A stretch of DNA of 64,000 bases from Chryseobacterium pennae (GTDB lineage: Bacteria; Bacteroidota; Bacteroidia; Flavobacteriales; Weeksellaceae). Of this stretch, positions 43,651-52,132 are shown one piece after another. The translations under genes were made by a program, and so were the position numbers. The stretch covers positions 124,001 through 188,000 of the forward strand of contig NZ_QNVT01000009.1 of the NCBI RefSeq assembly GCF_003385515.1, written 5' to 3'. Position 1 is the stretch's first letter; the number at the start of each line of letters is the position of its first letter. The notes below the pieces were generated by a model. The model worked only from the letters and a program-made list of their open reading frames with translations, ran no database searches and was not told the origin of the DNA.

Positions 43651-44928
43651 TTAAAATATCTGCTTTATATCTTTAATACCAATTGTGATATAACTACCGA
43701 TTGGAAAATATTCTATATCGTACATTTCACTATTATTTGTGTCGCTAATCACATGCTGCTTGCCATTAATATCAGTAAGAAATATTGTAAATTGCTTCGT
43801 TTTCTCTGGTAAATCAATCTTTATCTTATTACCAAACAGTAAATCACCAGCTTGAACTTGTTTTGTAGAAATCTTTGGTACTATTCTGTATTCTTTAAAG
43901 GTAACCTTTAATTTTAAACTACCTCTAGCATCATAGCTTACGATATGACCAAATACTTTCCCGCAGCTACCTGAATTCGCAACTGAACCTCTAAGTTGAA
44001 AACCATGCTTAGTTTTATCAAAAATCCCATTAAATTGAGAGTTTTGAGTTTTATCAACAGCTACTTCTATTGATTCTAAATCGATCATCCACCCTTCCCT
44101 AGCATTTACATTAGAAGTTTGATTTTTTGTTCCTGAGCAATGCTCATTTCTATAATTATATTCTTCATTTCTAATAAAGGATTCCATTTCTTCACCATCC
44201 ACTTTTGCTTCCAGATTATAATTTCCAAATTTATCCGGAATATTAAATACCAAAACTTTATAACTGATTTTTTTGGTTTTTGAAAATAACCCAGCTTTAT
44301 ATTCAAAATTTAAATCTCCATATAATTTATCCACAGATTTCGAATTTTTCAGCGCCTGAGGGTATTCAAAGATCATTTGATTTTCTGTGTTGGAAACTAA
44401 TTTGCATTTAACCCCATTAAAATCCAAAGAAAGTTTTTTTGCCTTGCCCAGAAATGATCCCTTAAATACGAGGTTACTATTCCATGAGCTACCAACAGCA
44501 TTTGGGGTATATTTCAATATTCTCGGCTGAGCCTTAGACCCGGGAATAGTAGATAAGGCATCATTTAAATTCCCAATTGTTTCATCTAGTTTATTTAAAG
44601 TACCTGCAGCTTTAATATCAAAGTTATTTACTGTATTATTCATCTGATTAAAGGTAAGTCTGACTTTGTCATCCAGTTGATCAAATGTTTTATCCAGTAA
44701 TCCATTACCTACTTTTTCAAGATTATCTTCAACAAGAAGTAAATGCTGTCTAATTTCAAAGGAATTTTTTGATACCATAAAGTCTGTATCATTTAAAATG
44801 TCCTGAATTGCCTTTTTTGTATCATCAATAAAAGTAGAAACTAACGTTCCACCTGCTACCTGCCCATAGCAAAATGTGAATGTTGATAATAAAATAAATA
44901 GCGCGAATGTTAATCTAAATGTTTTCAT
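43651..44928 (-). CDS. Secreted protein of unknown function
   Basis: 425 residues from the ATG at 44926-44928; the frame is open further upstream but a signal peptide starts here (MKTFRLTFALFILLSTFTFCYGQ). The mature protein has an N-terminal helical part (about 25-130) with regularly spaced hydrophobics and many polar residues, like a coiled coil. An all-beta region follows, with an IPT/TIG-like start (PRILKYTPNAVGSSWNSNLVFKG is split across its first strands). The C-terminal part has a jelly-roll-like composition. I do not recognise a named family. It stands alone on the minus strand and is divergent from the phosphatase gene. Export to periplasm or surface is likely. Confidence 0.75.
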   Translation of the reverse strand: MKTFRLTFALFILLSTFTFCYGQVAGGTLVSTFIDDTKKAIQDILNDTDFMVSKNSFEIRQHLLLVEDNLEKVGNGLLDKTFDQLDDKVRLTFNQMNNTVNNFDIKAAGTLNKLDETIGNLNDALSTIPGSKAQPRILKYTPNAVGSSWNSNLVFKGSFLGKAKKLSLDFNGVKCKLVSNTENQMIFEYPQALKNSKSVDKLYGDLNFEYKAGLFSKTKKISYKVLVFNIPDKFGNYNLEAKVDGEEMESFIRNEEYNYRNEHCSGTKNQTSNVNAREGWMIDLESIEVAVDKTQNSQFNGIFDKTKHGFQLRGSVANSGSCGKVFGHIVSYDARGSLKLKVTFKEYRIVPKISTKQVQAGDLLFGNKIKIDLPEKTKQFTIFLTDINGKQHVISDTNNSEMYDIEYFPIGSYITIGIKDIKQIF

Positions 44929-45069
44929 GGCGTATAATTTTAATTTTTTGTTAAAATTATCATCATAAATCACAATAAGAAATACCACTTTTGTGTAAGA
45001 TTAAACGTTATTTTTAAATTAATTTTAAAAATAAATAATATAATGGAAGTCAATCCATATCGAAAATAG

Positions 45070-45100
45070 TTGTTATAAAAATCAAATTGTTATAATTTTG
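45070..45100 (+). promoter_or_regulatory. Bacteroidota-type promoter of phosphatase gene
   Basis: GTTG at 45069-45072 as -33 and TAATTTTG at 45093-45100 as -7 (TAnnTTTG) are 20 bases apart. The ATG is 20 bases downstream. Confidence 0.6.
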
Positions 45101-45119
45101 TGCTCTCTATTCAAATTCA

Positions 45120-45944
45120 ATGAAAAATTTCAAGTTCATTATCGCAAGCAGTATTTTTGCTTTGACTCTATCGTGTAAAACAGCAGCTCCGGTTTCACAG
45201 GCTTCTGTTCAGAATGTTTCTTATCAGAATCTTGGGCGTGACGGAAAAATATATGCTGCGTTTTATCAGCAACGGTCTGCAGAATATGAAGCACTTTGCC
45301 TGCAGGCATACAATATTGCAAAACTCCGTTTGGATGAAGCTTTAGCACAAAAATCAGGGAAACCTTTAGCTATTGTTTCGGATATTGATGAGACTTTTTT
45401 AGATAATTCCTATTACGCCGTTGAGCGTGCAAAAATGGGAAAAGATTATGATCAGAAAACATGGGAAGAATGGACTGCCAAAGGGATAGCAACACCCCTT
45501 ACGGGTTCTCAGGAATTCTATCAGTATGCTGCCGGTAAAGGTGTACAGGTGTTTTATGTTACCAATCGTATAGAGCAGGAACGTGCCGGAACATTAAAAA
45601 ACCTTAAGAAATACAATTTTCCTGTTCAAAGTGACAACAATCTTATTCTCCGGTCTAAGGAAAGCAGTAAGGAAAACAGACGGTTGGATATTGCTAAAAA
45701 TTATAATATTGTTTTGCTGCTGGGTGATAATCTTGCCGATTTCTCCAGTCTATTTGATAAAAAGTCTGAAACAGAGCGATCAGCTGCTGTGAAAAATTCA
45801 GCTAATGATTTTGGGAAAAAATTTATTATTATTCCTAACGTGGGATATGGAGACTGGGAGTCTTCATTTTATAATTACAAATACGACAATACCAATCAGA
45901 AAAAGGATTCAATGATGTATAATGCGGTAAAGGCTAATCCTTAA
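45120..45944 (+). CDS. Acid phosphatase lipoprotein, e(P4)/class C-like
   Basis: 274 residues. A lipoprotein signal ends at C19 (FALTLSCK). The HAD motif I is SDIDETFLDN, with D88 and D90 as catalytic acids. Motif II is YVTNR near 151 and the acidic motif is LLGDNLADF near 200. This is the 5'-nucleotidase, lipoprotein e(P4) type of acid phosphatase. It should hydrolyse phosphomonoesters (nucleotides, NMN) at the outer membrane side. It has its own promoter and terminator. Together with the phosphoesterase at 50527 and the glycerophosphodiesterase at 61307 it suggests external phosphate recovery. Confidence 0.9.
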   Translation: MKNFKFIIASSIFALTLSCKTAAPVSQASVQNVSYQNLGRDGKIYAAFYQQRSAEYEALCLQAYNIAKLRLDEALAQKSGKPLAIVSDIDETFLDNSYYAVERAKMGKDYDQKTWEEWTAKGIATPLTGSQEFYQYAAGKGVQVFYVTNRIEQERAGTLKNLKKYNFPVQSDNNLILRSKESSKENRRLDIAKNYNIVLLLGDNLADFSSLFDKKSETERSAAVKNSANDFGKKFIIIPNVGYGDWESSFYNYKYDNTNQKKDSMMYNAVKANP

Positions 45945-45989
45945 TAAGAATATAAATAGATCGACAAGATATTTATAGTATCAACGTTT

Positions 45990-46025
45990 AAAAATCCTCA
46001 CCATTTTCATAGTGAGGGTTTTTAT
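45990..46025 (+). terminator. Terminator of phosphatase gene
   Basis: CCTCAC / GTGAGG hairpin (about 45996-46017) with a nine-base-or-so loop region and a following TTTTTATT. Confidence 0.8.
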
Positions 46026-46052
46026 TAGTTTCAAGAAAACATCTTACATGAA

Positions 46053-46319
46053 ATGAAACGACTAAACCAGCATAAAACAGCTTCTGCATTTGGTAATACA
46101 TCTATTCTCAGCTTGGGAATGTTGATTGTTACCTTTTTTGGGATCATTAAAAGCCCTCATTTTCTGGTGGGAGTATTTTGTTTACTGCTCTCCTATATTT
46201 CGTCTATAGTAGCTATTATTCTTCAAAGACGTAACCCGCTCTGGTGGATTATTCTTTTTATAAACATAGGCATTACCCTTATTCTTTGGGTATTATCCAA
46301 TCTGATCCCTCCCCTTTAG
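46053..46319 (+). CDS. Small membrane protein
   Basis: 88 residues. Three hydrophobic segments are visible (about 18-33, 37-56, 64-84), with a basic N-terminus (MKRLNQHK). No family is recognised. It lies alone between two terminators and is probably a separate unit. The 355 bp that follow (46320-46675) hold two terminators and no convincing gene. Confidence 0.65.
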   Translation: MKRLNQHKTASAFGNTSILSLGMLIVTFFGIIKSPHFLVGVFCLLLSYISSIVAIILQRRNPLWWIILFINIGITLILWVLSNLIPPL

Positions 46320-46590
46320 CTGCTCCTACTTTAATAAGAATGAAAGCTACGCTTCACAACATGAAAATACCGTTTCACCGGCTGATTTCGCAGGATCAGT
46401 TTAACTTTTCTACTGACAGATCACAATTCCTACTATTTTTACATAGGTAAGCTTTTACCGGGAAGCCGTTATAAAGTTAGTTTCAATTATTATTTAAAGA
46501 AACATTGATTAAGCATCAATAAAAATCTTTTTTGTGCAAATATTCCTTGTAGCCATTTATGGCTCAACTATACACTTAATCATGTTTGGG

Positions 46591-46620
46591 TAGGGCTGGT
46601 AGTTTCCAGCCCTATTTTGT
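46591..46620 (+). terminator. Hairpin terminator
   Basis: TAGGGCTGG (46591-46599) pairs with CCAGCCCTA (46606-46614), then TTTTG. It is in the gap after the small membrane protein. Confidence 0.7.
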
Positions 46621-46643
46621 TTTTTACCACTACAGCAAAACAA

Positions 46644-46667
46644 AGCCTTTACATGGGCGTAAAGGCT
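46644..46667 (-). terminator. Terminator of mgtC-like gene
   Basis: AGCCTTTAC (46644-46652) pairs with GTAAAGGCT (46659-46667). On the minus strand TTGTTTTG follows. It ends the MgtC-like gene whose stop is at 46676. Confidence 0.75.
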
Positions 46668-46675
46668 CTTTATCT

Positions 46676-47308
46676 TTAAAACTTAAATTCATCTATCCCA
46701 GGATCATTCAGCAGAGCCTTTGTACAGACTTCATGATTTCTTTTCGCTCCCTGTACTCTCCATATCGCAGTGTACTTTTCTCCACTCCTTACCTGCTTTC
46801 CTCTGATCGATTTTAAACCGTTTTCCTTAAAAACATTTTCATATTTCTCCATGATTCCGTCTTCGTAGGTAAGTGTAATCTGATAAATATACCGGGTGCT
46901 GATCCTGTCAATAACATCCTGAACATATTTAAACATGATAAGTAATAAAAATACGACCAGAGAACCAATGGTAGCCTCCTGGTAATATCCTGCTCCAATG
47001 GTCATTCCCAGAGCAGCACAAATCCATATCGTAACAGCAGTGGTAAGACCAGAAACGCGGTTATCTTCTTTAAAGATCACACCAGCTCCTACAAAACCTA
47101 TTCCGGTGATAATATTAGCCGCAATACGGTCCGGGCTGTCTGATCCCCCTAAGTTCTGAGAAAGCATAGTAAAAATACAGGACCCGAGACTTACTAATAT
47201 CATGGTCCGAAGCCCTGCTGACTTCAATTGATATTCTCTTTCAATACCGATTATACCTCCTACAATTACAGAGAACAGAATGGGTAGGATATCATCAAGT
47301 AAATTCAT
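46676..47308 (-). CDS. MgtC/SapB-family membrane protein
   Basis: 210 residues. Four to five membrane segments are in the first 130 residues, with the family signatures GGIIGIEREYQLKSAGLRTMIL (about 17-38, split across the first loop) and GIGFVGAGVIFKE, then SGLTTAVTIWICAALGM. A cytoplasmic C-terminal domain of 80 residues follows (ACT-like). The family affects membrane ATP synthase and magnesium or acid adaptation, but the molecular role is debated. The gene has its own terminator and is probably monocistronic. Confidence 0.93.
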   Translation of the reverse strand: MNLLDDILPILFSVIVGGIIGIEREYQLKSAGLRTMILVSLGSCIFTMLSQNLGGSDSPDRIAANIITGIGFVGAGVIFKEDNRVSGLTTAVTIWICAALGMTIGAGYYQEATIGSLVVFLLLIMFKYVQDVIDRISTRYIYQITLTYEDGIMEKYENVFKENGLKSIRGKQVRSGEKYTAIWRVQGAKRNHEVCTKALLNDPGIDEFKF

Positions 47309-47379
47309 TGCTCAGTTTTTTCTATGGTTAAATGTATTTGATTTTTTTCAAATGGGAAAGTTCTGTTTTTAAACAAAAA

Positions 47380-47404
47380 AAACCGCTGTACAATACAACG
47401 GTTT
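47380..47404 (-). terminator. Terminator of SH3-like gene
   Basis: AACCG(C)TGT / ACAACGGTT hairpin, followed on the minus strand by TTTTTTTTG. It ends the gene that stops at 47425. Confidence 0.7.
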
Positions 47405-47424
47405 CATTTATTTTAAACAAAAGA

Positions 47425-48270
47425 TTATTTAAGCCTGTAAGAACTTCCGTTCCAAAGATAAGTTTTGGAAGATCGTTTTTTATGCTCTCTATCCTTTTCA
47501 TCTACCTCCATATCTTCTACTTTAAGGATAAATGCATTAGGAATTCCTCCTTTATCATTAGGGAAAACATATTCTTCACTATGATAATAGGCCCCTGCAT
47601 CCCCTACATTCATCAACTGTGGAAGCGCTATTAATTTTTTATCTTTTAAAAGAACATATTGATCATAAGTTGCTATTCCACATGCTTCACCAGAAACCAT
47701 TGCTTTTAAAGTAAACTCTACCTCCTGCAACTTGTGATTGCTTTCAATACTAAAGGATGCCGTACTCAGTTCCTCTCCTTTTCCGGTATCAAAATATACT
47801 TCACCAATCAGAGTATTTCCTTCCATCATTTTGATTCCTGCTATATTCTGCTTATCAATTTCGTTAAATGGCCTGGTTTTCTTATCTATTGTTTTAGACA
47901 ACCCGAAAAGAAAGTCATATCCATTTTTATTACAATAACCCACGCAAAGATTGCCTCCCCAAACATACCCCTCGGAAGTGGTATCTCCTTTCTGATATGA
48001 AACTTTATACCAATTGGCTCTTCTTTCTCCCAACTGTAAAACCGGAACAGCCTCTTCTTTTTTAAGGATCATTACCTGTTGATTAGTCTGCAGCGAATCT
48101 ATTATCTGAGCAGCAGTTCCAGGCTCTTTCCTTACTCTGGTCCAGTCTGTAAAGACCTTCTGGCTTTTATTTTCTGTAAAGTTAAAAACACCATCTGCAT
48201 ATACTTCATTTTCCTGTGCTGTAAAAAACTGCAGCAGCAGTAAAAATAAAGCTGTCAATAAGGTTTTCAT
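47425..48270 (-). CDS. Secreted SH3-domain protein
   Basis: 281 residues. A signal peptide (MKTLLTALFLLLLQFFTAQ) is followed by a bacterial SH3-like domain around residues 40-110 (DWTRVRKEPGTAAQIIDSL, then WYKVSY and GYVWGGNL). The rest (about 115-281) is beta-rich and unrecognised. The start is 21 bases after the prmA stop, on the same strand, so the two form an operon. The function is unknown; SH3 modules often bind cell-wall peptides. Confidence 0.8.
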   Translation of the reverse strand: MKTLLTALFLLLLQFFTAQENEVYADGVFNFTENKSQKVFTDWTRVRKEPGTAAQIIDSLQTNQQVMILKKEEAVPVLQLGERRANWYKVSYQKGDTTSEGYVWGGNLCVGYCNKNGYDFLFGLSKTIDKKTRPFNEIDKQNIAGIKMMEGNTLIGEVYFDTGKGEELSTASFSIESNHKLQEVEFTLKAMVSGEACGIATYDQYVLLKDKKLIALPQLMNVGDAGAYYHSEEYVFPNDKGGIPNAFILKVEDMEVDEKDREHKKRSSKTYLWNGSSYRLK

Positions 48271-48291
48271 ATTTGTATTTCGTTTTTTTAA

Positions 48292-49119
48292 TTATTTTTC
48301 AAGCAGTAGGCTAACCCATTCTTCTCTCTGCAACTGCTTCTTCAGGGTAAGACCACTTTCTCTGCATACTTCCAGAATATCATCTACATCAAAGAAGCAA
48401 AGTCCTGAAAGCAATAATTTTCCACCTTCATTCAGGACAGAAACATAGGTTGGAATATCTGAGATCAGAATATTTCTGTTGATATTGGCTAAAATGATAT
48501 CGAAATTTTCATTTCCTAAGTTATCTGCTGTTCCCTGCTCAATGTCTAGTTCAACACTATTTCTTGCTGCATTTTCTTTTGAGTTTTCTACAGACCATTC
48601 ATCGATATCAATTGCCTTGGTATCTCCTGCTCCCTGTTGCTTGGCATAGATTGCTAATACAGACGTTCCACATCCCATATCCAGGACTTTCTTACCCTTA
48701 AAATCTATATCCATCATCTGCTGAATCATCAGGTGTGTGGTAGGGTGATGGCCTGTTCCGAATGACATCTTAGGCTGAATGATAATTTCATGCATTCCCG
48801 GTACAGATTCATGGAATTCTGCTCTGATCAATACTTTATCATCAATGTTGATGGGTGAAAAGTTCTTTTCCCACTCTTCATTCCAGTTGATGTTCGGCAT
48901 TTCTTCAAAAGAATATTCGATTTTTACATTTTCATTGTCAAAGATCGGAAGTGCTTTAAGCTGATCTTCATTAAACAAATCAGTCTGGATATATCCTAAG
49001 ATTCCGTGAATTTCTTCTGTAAAGCTGTCAAAACCTATTTCAATAAGCTCTGCCATTAATATCTCATTCCAGGGCTGCAGTGGAGAAATCCTGAAGTTGA
49101 ATTCTAAATAATTTTGCAT
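48292..49119 (-). CDS. prmA: Ribosomal protein L11 methyltransferase
   Basis: 275 residues from the ATG at 49117-49119; an upstream TTG in frame is unlikely. The N-terminal L11-binding domain (about 1-95, MQNYLEFNFRISPLQPWNEIL) is followed by the methylase: SAM motif VLDMGCGTSVLAIYA near 138-152, IDIDEWSVENS near 162, and DIILANINRNIL near 192, with the NINRN motif characteristic of PrmA. It trimethylates ribosomal protein L11. The SH3-like gene follows in the same operon. Confidence 0.95.
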   Translation of the reverse strand: MQNYLEFNFRISPLQPWNEILMAELIEIGFDSFTEEIHGILGYIQTDLFNEDQLKALPIFDNENVKIEYSFEEMPNINWNEEWEKNFSPINIDDKVLIRAEFHESVPGMHEIIIQPKMSFGTGHHPTTHLMIQQMMDIDFKGKKVLDMGCGTSVLAIYAKQQGAGDTKAIDIDEWSVENSKENAARNSVELDIEQGTADNLGNENFDIILANINRNILISDIPTYVSVLNEGGKLLLSGLCFFDVDDILEVCRESGLTLKKQLQREEWVSLLLEK

Positions 49120-49230
49120 GTGAATAATTTGCTGCAAAAATACTAATGTTATTACGGTTAAAAAAATGGAAAGGGTAAGTTTTAAATAAAGCTGACAGAT
49201 TTTGGGTTTTATCCGCTGCCATAAAGCTTT

Positions 49231-49369
49231 CTTCTATTGAATTCTTATCTCTCTTAAATTGTACGGATCATGCAGATCACAATGAACATATTGTATTTTA
49301 AGTTTTGGCTAAAGCCGTTGGAATTTGATATTATGAAGAAAGCGGGCTAAAACCCGCTTCTATTGAATT
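49231..49369. repeat. Intergenic repeat with hairpins, REP-like
   Basis: CTTCTATTGAATT occurs at 49231-49243 and again at 49357-49369. In between are TTGGCTAAAGCCGTTGG-like DNA (49305-49321) and a perfect hairpin AAGCGGG / CCCGCTT (49340-49359). This is the look of the palindromic intergenic elements that recur in Chryseobacterium genomes. It occupies the gap between prmA and the SDR gene, and the hairpin may also end the SDR transcript. Confidence 0.6.
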
Positions 49370-49449
49370 TCTTTGTGTAAAATTTAAAATTAATTGGATC
49401 TAGTTCTTCTATGACAATTTCAAACTTTAAATCCTGAACTTTAAACTTC

Positions 49450-50163
49450 TTATGGATTTGTAGAGAAAATAGAACCATTAGCGATTAACGCTCTTCTGTT
49501 CATTTTCAGGATATCTCTTACCCATTCTGCGAAATCTTCAGGCTGTAATACTTTGTCCGGATTTCCGTCTGTAAGTCCACCCTGGATGCTCATATCAGAA
49601 GCAATAGTGCTTGGTGTAAGAGTAATCACACGAATATTTTGTTTTCTCCATTCTGCCATCATCGACTGAGATAAAGAAACTACTGCTGCTTTTGAAGCGG
49701 CATATGCTGACATGTTCGGACCACCTTTTAATCCTGCAGTAGAAGCAACGTTTACAATATCTCCTTCTCCTTTAGCTTTCATAAATGGATGAACTGCTTT
49801 AGCTGCATAGTACACTCCAAATAAATTGGTTTTAATCACCTGCTCCCAAGTTTCAGATGGCATATCTTCAATCGTTCCGAAGTCTCCGATTCCTGCATTG
49901 TTTACAAGGATATCTACTCCCCCCAGTTTTTCAGCCAAAGCCTCAATTCCTGCTTTTACAGCAGATTCATCATCGATAGTAAATACTGCATAAGCGGAAT
50001 TTACTCCTAGTTTCTGGATTTCATCAACTGTATTTTTAAGATTTTCTTCATTTCTTCCTGTAATGGCAACGTTCACTCCTTCATTTGCCAAAGCTAATGC
50101 TACAGCTTTCCCTAATCCTCTTCCACCACCTGTTACGATGGCATTTTTTCCGTTTATATTCAT
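49450..50163 (-). CDS. 3-ketoacyl-(ACP) reductase-like SDR
   Basis: 237 residues from the ATG at 50161-50163. It has TGGGRGLG near 11-18, NNAGIGDFG near 87, the catalytic serine in VNVASTAG and YAASKAAV for the Y-K pair. The protein is of the FabG-like classical SDR type. Substrate cannot be told from sequence. A -7 element CAAAGTTA on the plus strand (TAACTTTG read on the minus strand) at 50185-50192 lies 22 bases upstream of the start. It stands alone. Confidence 0.92.
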   Translation of the reverse strand: MNINGKNAIVTGGGRGLGKAVALALANEGVNVAITGRNEENLKNTVDEIQKLGVNSAYAVFTIDDESAVKAGIEALAEKLGGVDILVNNAGIGDFGTIEDMPSETWEQVIKTNLFGVYYAAKAVHPFMKAKGEGDIVNVASTAGLKGGPNMSAYAASKAAVVSLSQSMMAEWRKQNIRVITLTPSTIASDMSIQGGLTDGNPDKVLQPEDFAEWVRDILKMNRRALIANGSIFSTNP

Positions 50164-50456
50164 AGTAGTAATACTTTTATGACACAAAGTTACAAAAGAA
50201 CATTTTTATGGAATGGAAAGAAAGGATATTTAATAGTTTTTTAATGGTTTTTAAATAATCACCAAAGGCACAAAAGATTTAACCACTTAAGCACATAGAA
50301 GTTATTGTGCATGCTGTTGATAAGAATACTTAAGTTTTATAAAATCATAAATTTTATCTTATTTGAACTTTTACCCAAACTTAGATAAATCTTTATTATT
50401 CTAAAACAGCAAAATAATCTTTTGTGACTTTTGTGGTTTAAACTCTTCAATTTCAG

Positions 50457-50489
50457 CAAAAAATAAAACCGGCTCATGAAGAACCGGTT
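50457..50489 (-). terminator. Terminator of phosphoesterase operon
   Basis: AACCGG (50467-50472) pairs with CCGGTT (50484-50489). On the minus strand the stem is followed by TTATTTTTT. It ends the SusC-SusD-phosphoesterase operon. The rest of the 50188-50526 gap has no convincing gene. Confidence 0.8.
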
Positions 50490-50526
50490 CTAAAATCTAA
50501 AAAAAGTATAGTAAAAAATGAAAAGC

Positions 50527-52116
50527 TTAAGGAATCTGGATGGCGTTCTGAACTTCAAATTCTTCTGAAGCGGAGAACTCATTTCCATACATATCTACAG
50601 CTCTAACCTCAACTTTATGTTTTCCTAAGGATAGTTTTTTAGGAAAATCTGCTTCCCAGATATGTTTTGACATTTCAGGGTTGGAAGGTCTTCTTCCTGG
50701 CAAAATTTTCTCGGTAGTATCCCATTTGAAAACGGAAAGAGCAAAGTTTGGGTCTATGGTTTCATCATACTCCATTTCTTCCCATTTGCTGTTGTCTATC
50801 CTATACTCTACTTTGTCTTTTTTGCTTCCCATAAAGAAGTTGGCTAATACCTTTGCAGAGGTTTTTGATGGAAATGGAATCACTTTCGGCACATATAATT
50901 TGATCTGATAATCATCCGGTTTTCCGGCGGTCTTATATTTTACTTTGTATTGATTATCGGTAAAGCTGATAAATGAATATCCTTTTGCAGTTCCGTCTCT
51001 CATAGTAGAGGTTGGAAGTCCGGCATCATCTGCCGTTCCGGAATACCAGTCTCCACAAGTGGTTCCTACGTTATACTCATGCAGTTCTTTTGTTCCGTTC
51101 CAGCCTGCTTTTTTACCATAGAAAATCTGCTGCTGGATGTGAGTATGTGCTGACAAAAGCAATACATTCTGGAAAGGGCTCAGGAAATCAAATAATTTCT
51201 GACGGTCTGCATTTCTGAAACTGTCCTCATTGTGATGCTCCAAAGGAATATGAAAAGAAACTACAATAAGTTTGTTTTTGTCAACCAGTTTCAGGTCATT
51301 TTCAATAAATTGAAGCTGATCTTCACGAAATCCACCCCAATATCCTTTTCCGTCTCTTGGATCCGGATACAGAATATCATCCAGGATAATGAAGTGTACA
51401 TTTCCGAAATTGAAAGAATAGTTTGCAGGTCCGAAATTGGATTCAAAGGTTTCGTCTGAAAGTTTATCTTCTTTGGCATCATAGTTCATGTCATGATTTC
51501 CCATTACATTATACCAGGGTAATCCCACTTCCTTCATCACATCAGCATAAAGTTTCTGAAGGCTTAGGTTATCGCCTACCAAATCACCCAAACTGATTCC
51601 TAAAACTGCATCTTTTTTGGTATTTTTCACTTCGTTTACAATTCCTCTTTTAAAGTAATCCAATTCTTTTTCTGTATAAGGCTGAGGATCACCAAAAACC
51701 AGAATATCAAAATTTTTGTTTTCATTCTGTTTATAAAGTGGGAAATTTAATTCTTTGGGAAGTTCTCCGGTTGGGGCAACTCCTTTATATTTAAAATCTT
51801 CCGGAGATCCTTTCATTTTATGGTGGTAGTAAAACTGAGGAAGGTTATTGCTATTTAAAGCAGTCTGATATCCTGACGGTTTGATCACAAAAATAGTATG
51901 GTCATCCTGGATCGGAAGACTGTAGCGTCCGTTTTTATCGGTTAATACCACCTGTACTCCATTGGAAACGGCTACTCCTTCTACTCCTTTTTCGCGGTTT
52001 TCTTTCTTCTGGTTTTTATTAAGGTCTTCAAATACATATCCTGAAACAGAAGACTGAGAAAATACCATTGCTGAAACCAGCATACATGGCATTAAAAGTT
52101 TTTTATTGATATTCAT
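50527..52116 (-). CDS. Calcineurin-like phosphoesterase, three-domain, secreted
   Basis: 529 residues. A signal peptide (MNINKKLLMPCMLVSAMVFSQ) is followed by a beta domain (about 22-128, VSGYVFEDLNKNQ, resembling MetallophosN). The metallophosphatase core has FGDPQPY at 141-147, SLGDLVGDN at 175-183, GNHDMNYD at 206-213 and the metal-binding LSAHTHIQ near 322. A C-terminal beta domain (about 400-525, MetallophosC-like) follows. The enzyme should release phosphate from organic phosphates in the periplasm or outside. It lies 16 bases after the SusD gene, as third gene of a SusC-SusD operon, so its substrate is probably what the pair imports. Confidence 0.92.
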   Translation of the reverse strand: MNINKKLLMPCMLVSAMVFSQSSVSGYVFEDLNKNQKKENREKGVEGVAVSNGVQVVLTDKNGRYSLPIQDDHTIFVIKPSGYQTALNSNNLPQFYYHHKMKGSPEDFKYKGVAPTGELPKELNFPLYKQNENKNFDILVFGDPQPYTEKELDYFKRGIVNEVKNTKKDAVLGISLGDLVGDNLSLQKLYADVMKEVGLPWYNVMGNHDMNYDAKEDKLSDETFESNFGPANYSFNFGNVHFIILDDILYPDPRDGKGYWGGFREDQLQFIENDLKLVDKNKLIVVSFHIPLEHHNEDSFRNADRQKLFDFLSPFQNVLLLSAHTHIQQQIFYGKKAGWNGTKELHEYNVGTTCGDWYSGTADDAGLPTSTMRDGTAKGYSFISFTDNQYKVKYKTAGKPDDYQIKLYVPKVIPFPSKTSAKVLANFFMGSKKDKVEYRIDNSKWEEMEYDETIDPNFALSVFKWDTTEKILPGRRPSNPEMSKHIWEADFPKKLSLGKHKVEVRAVDMYGNEFSASEEFEVQNAIQIP

Positions 52117-52132
52117 TTTTTCTTTATTTAAA

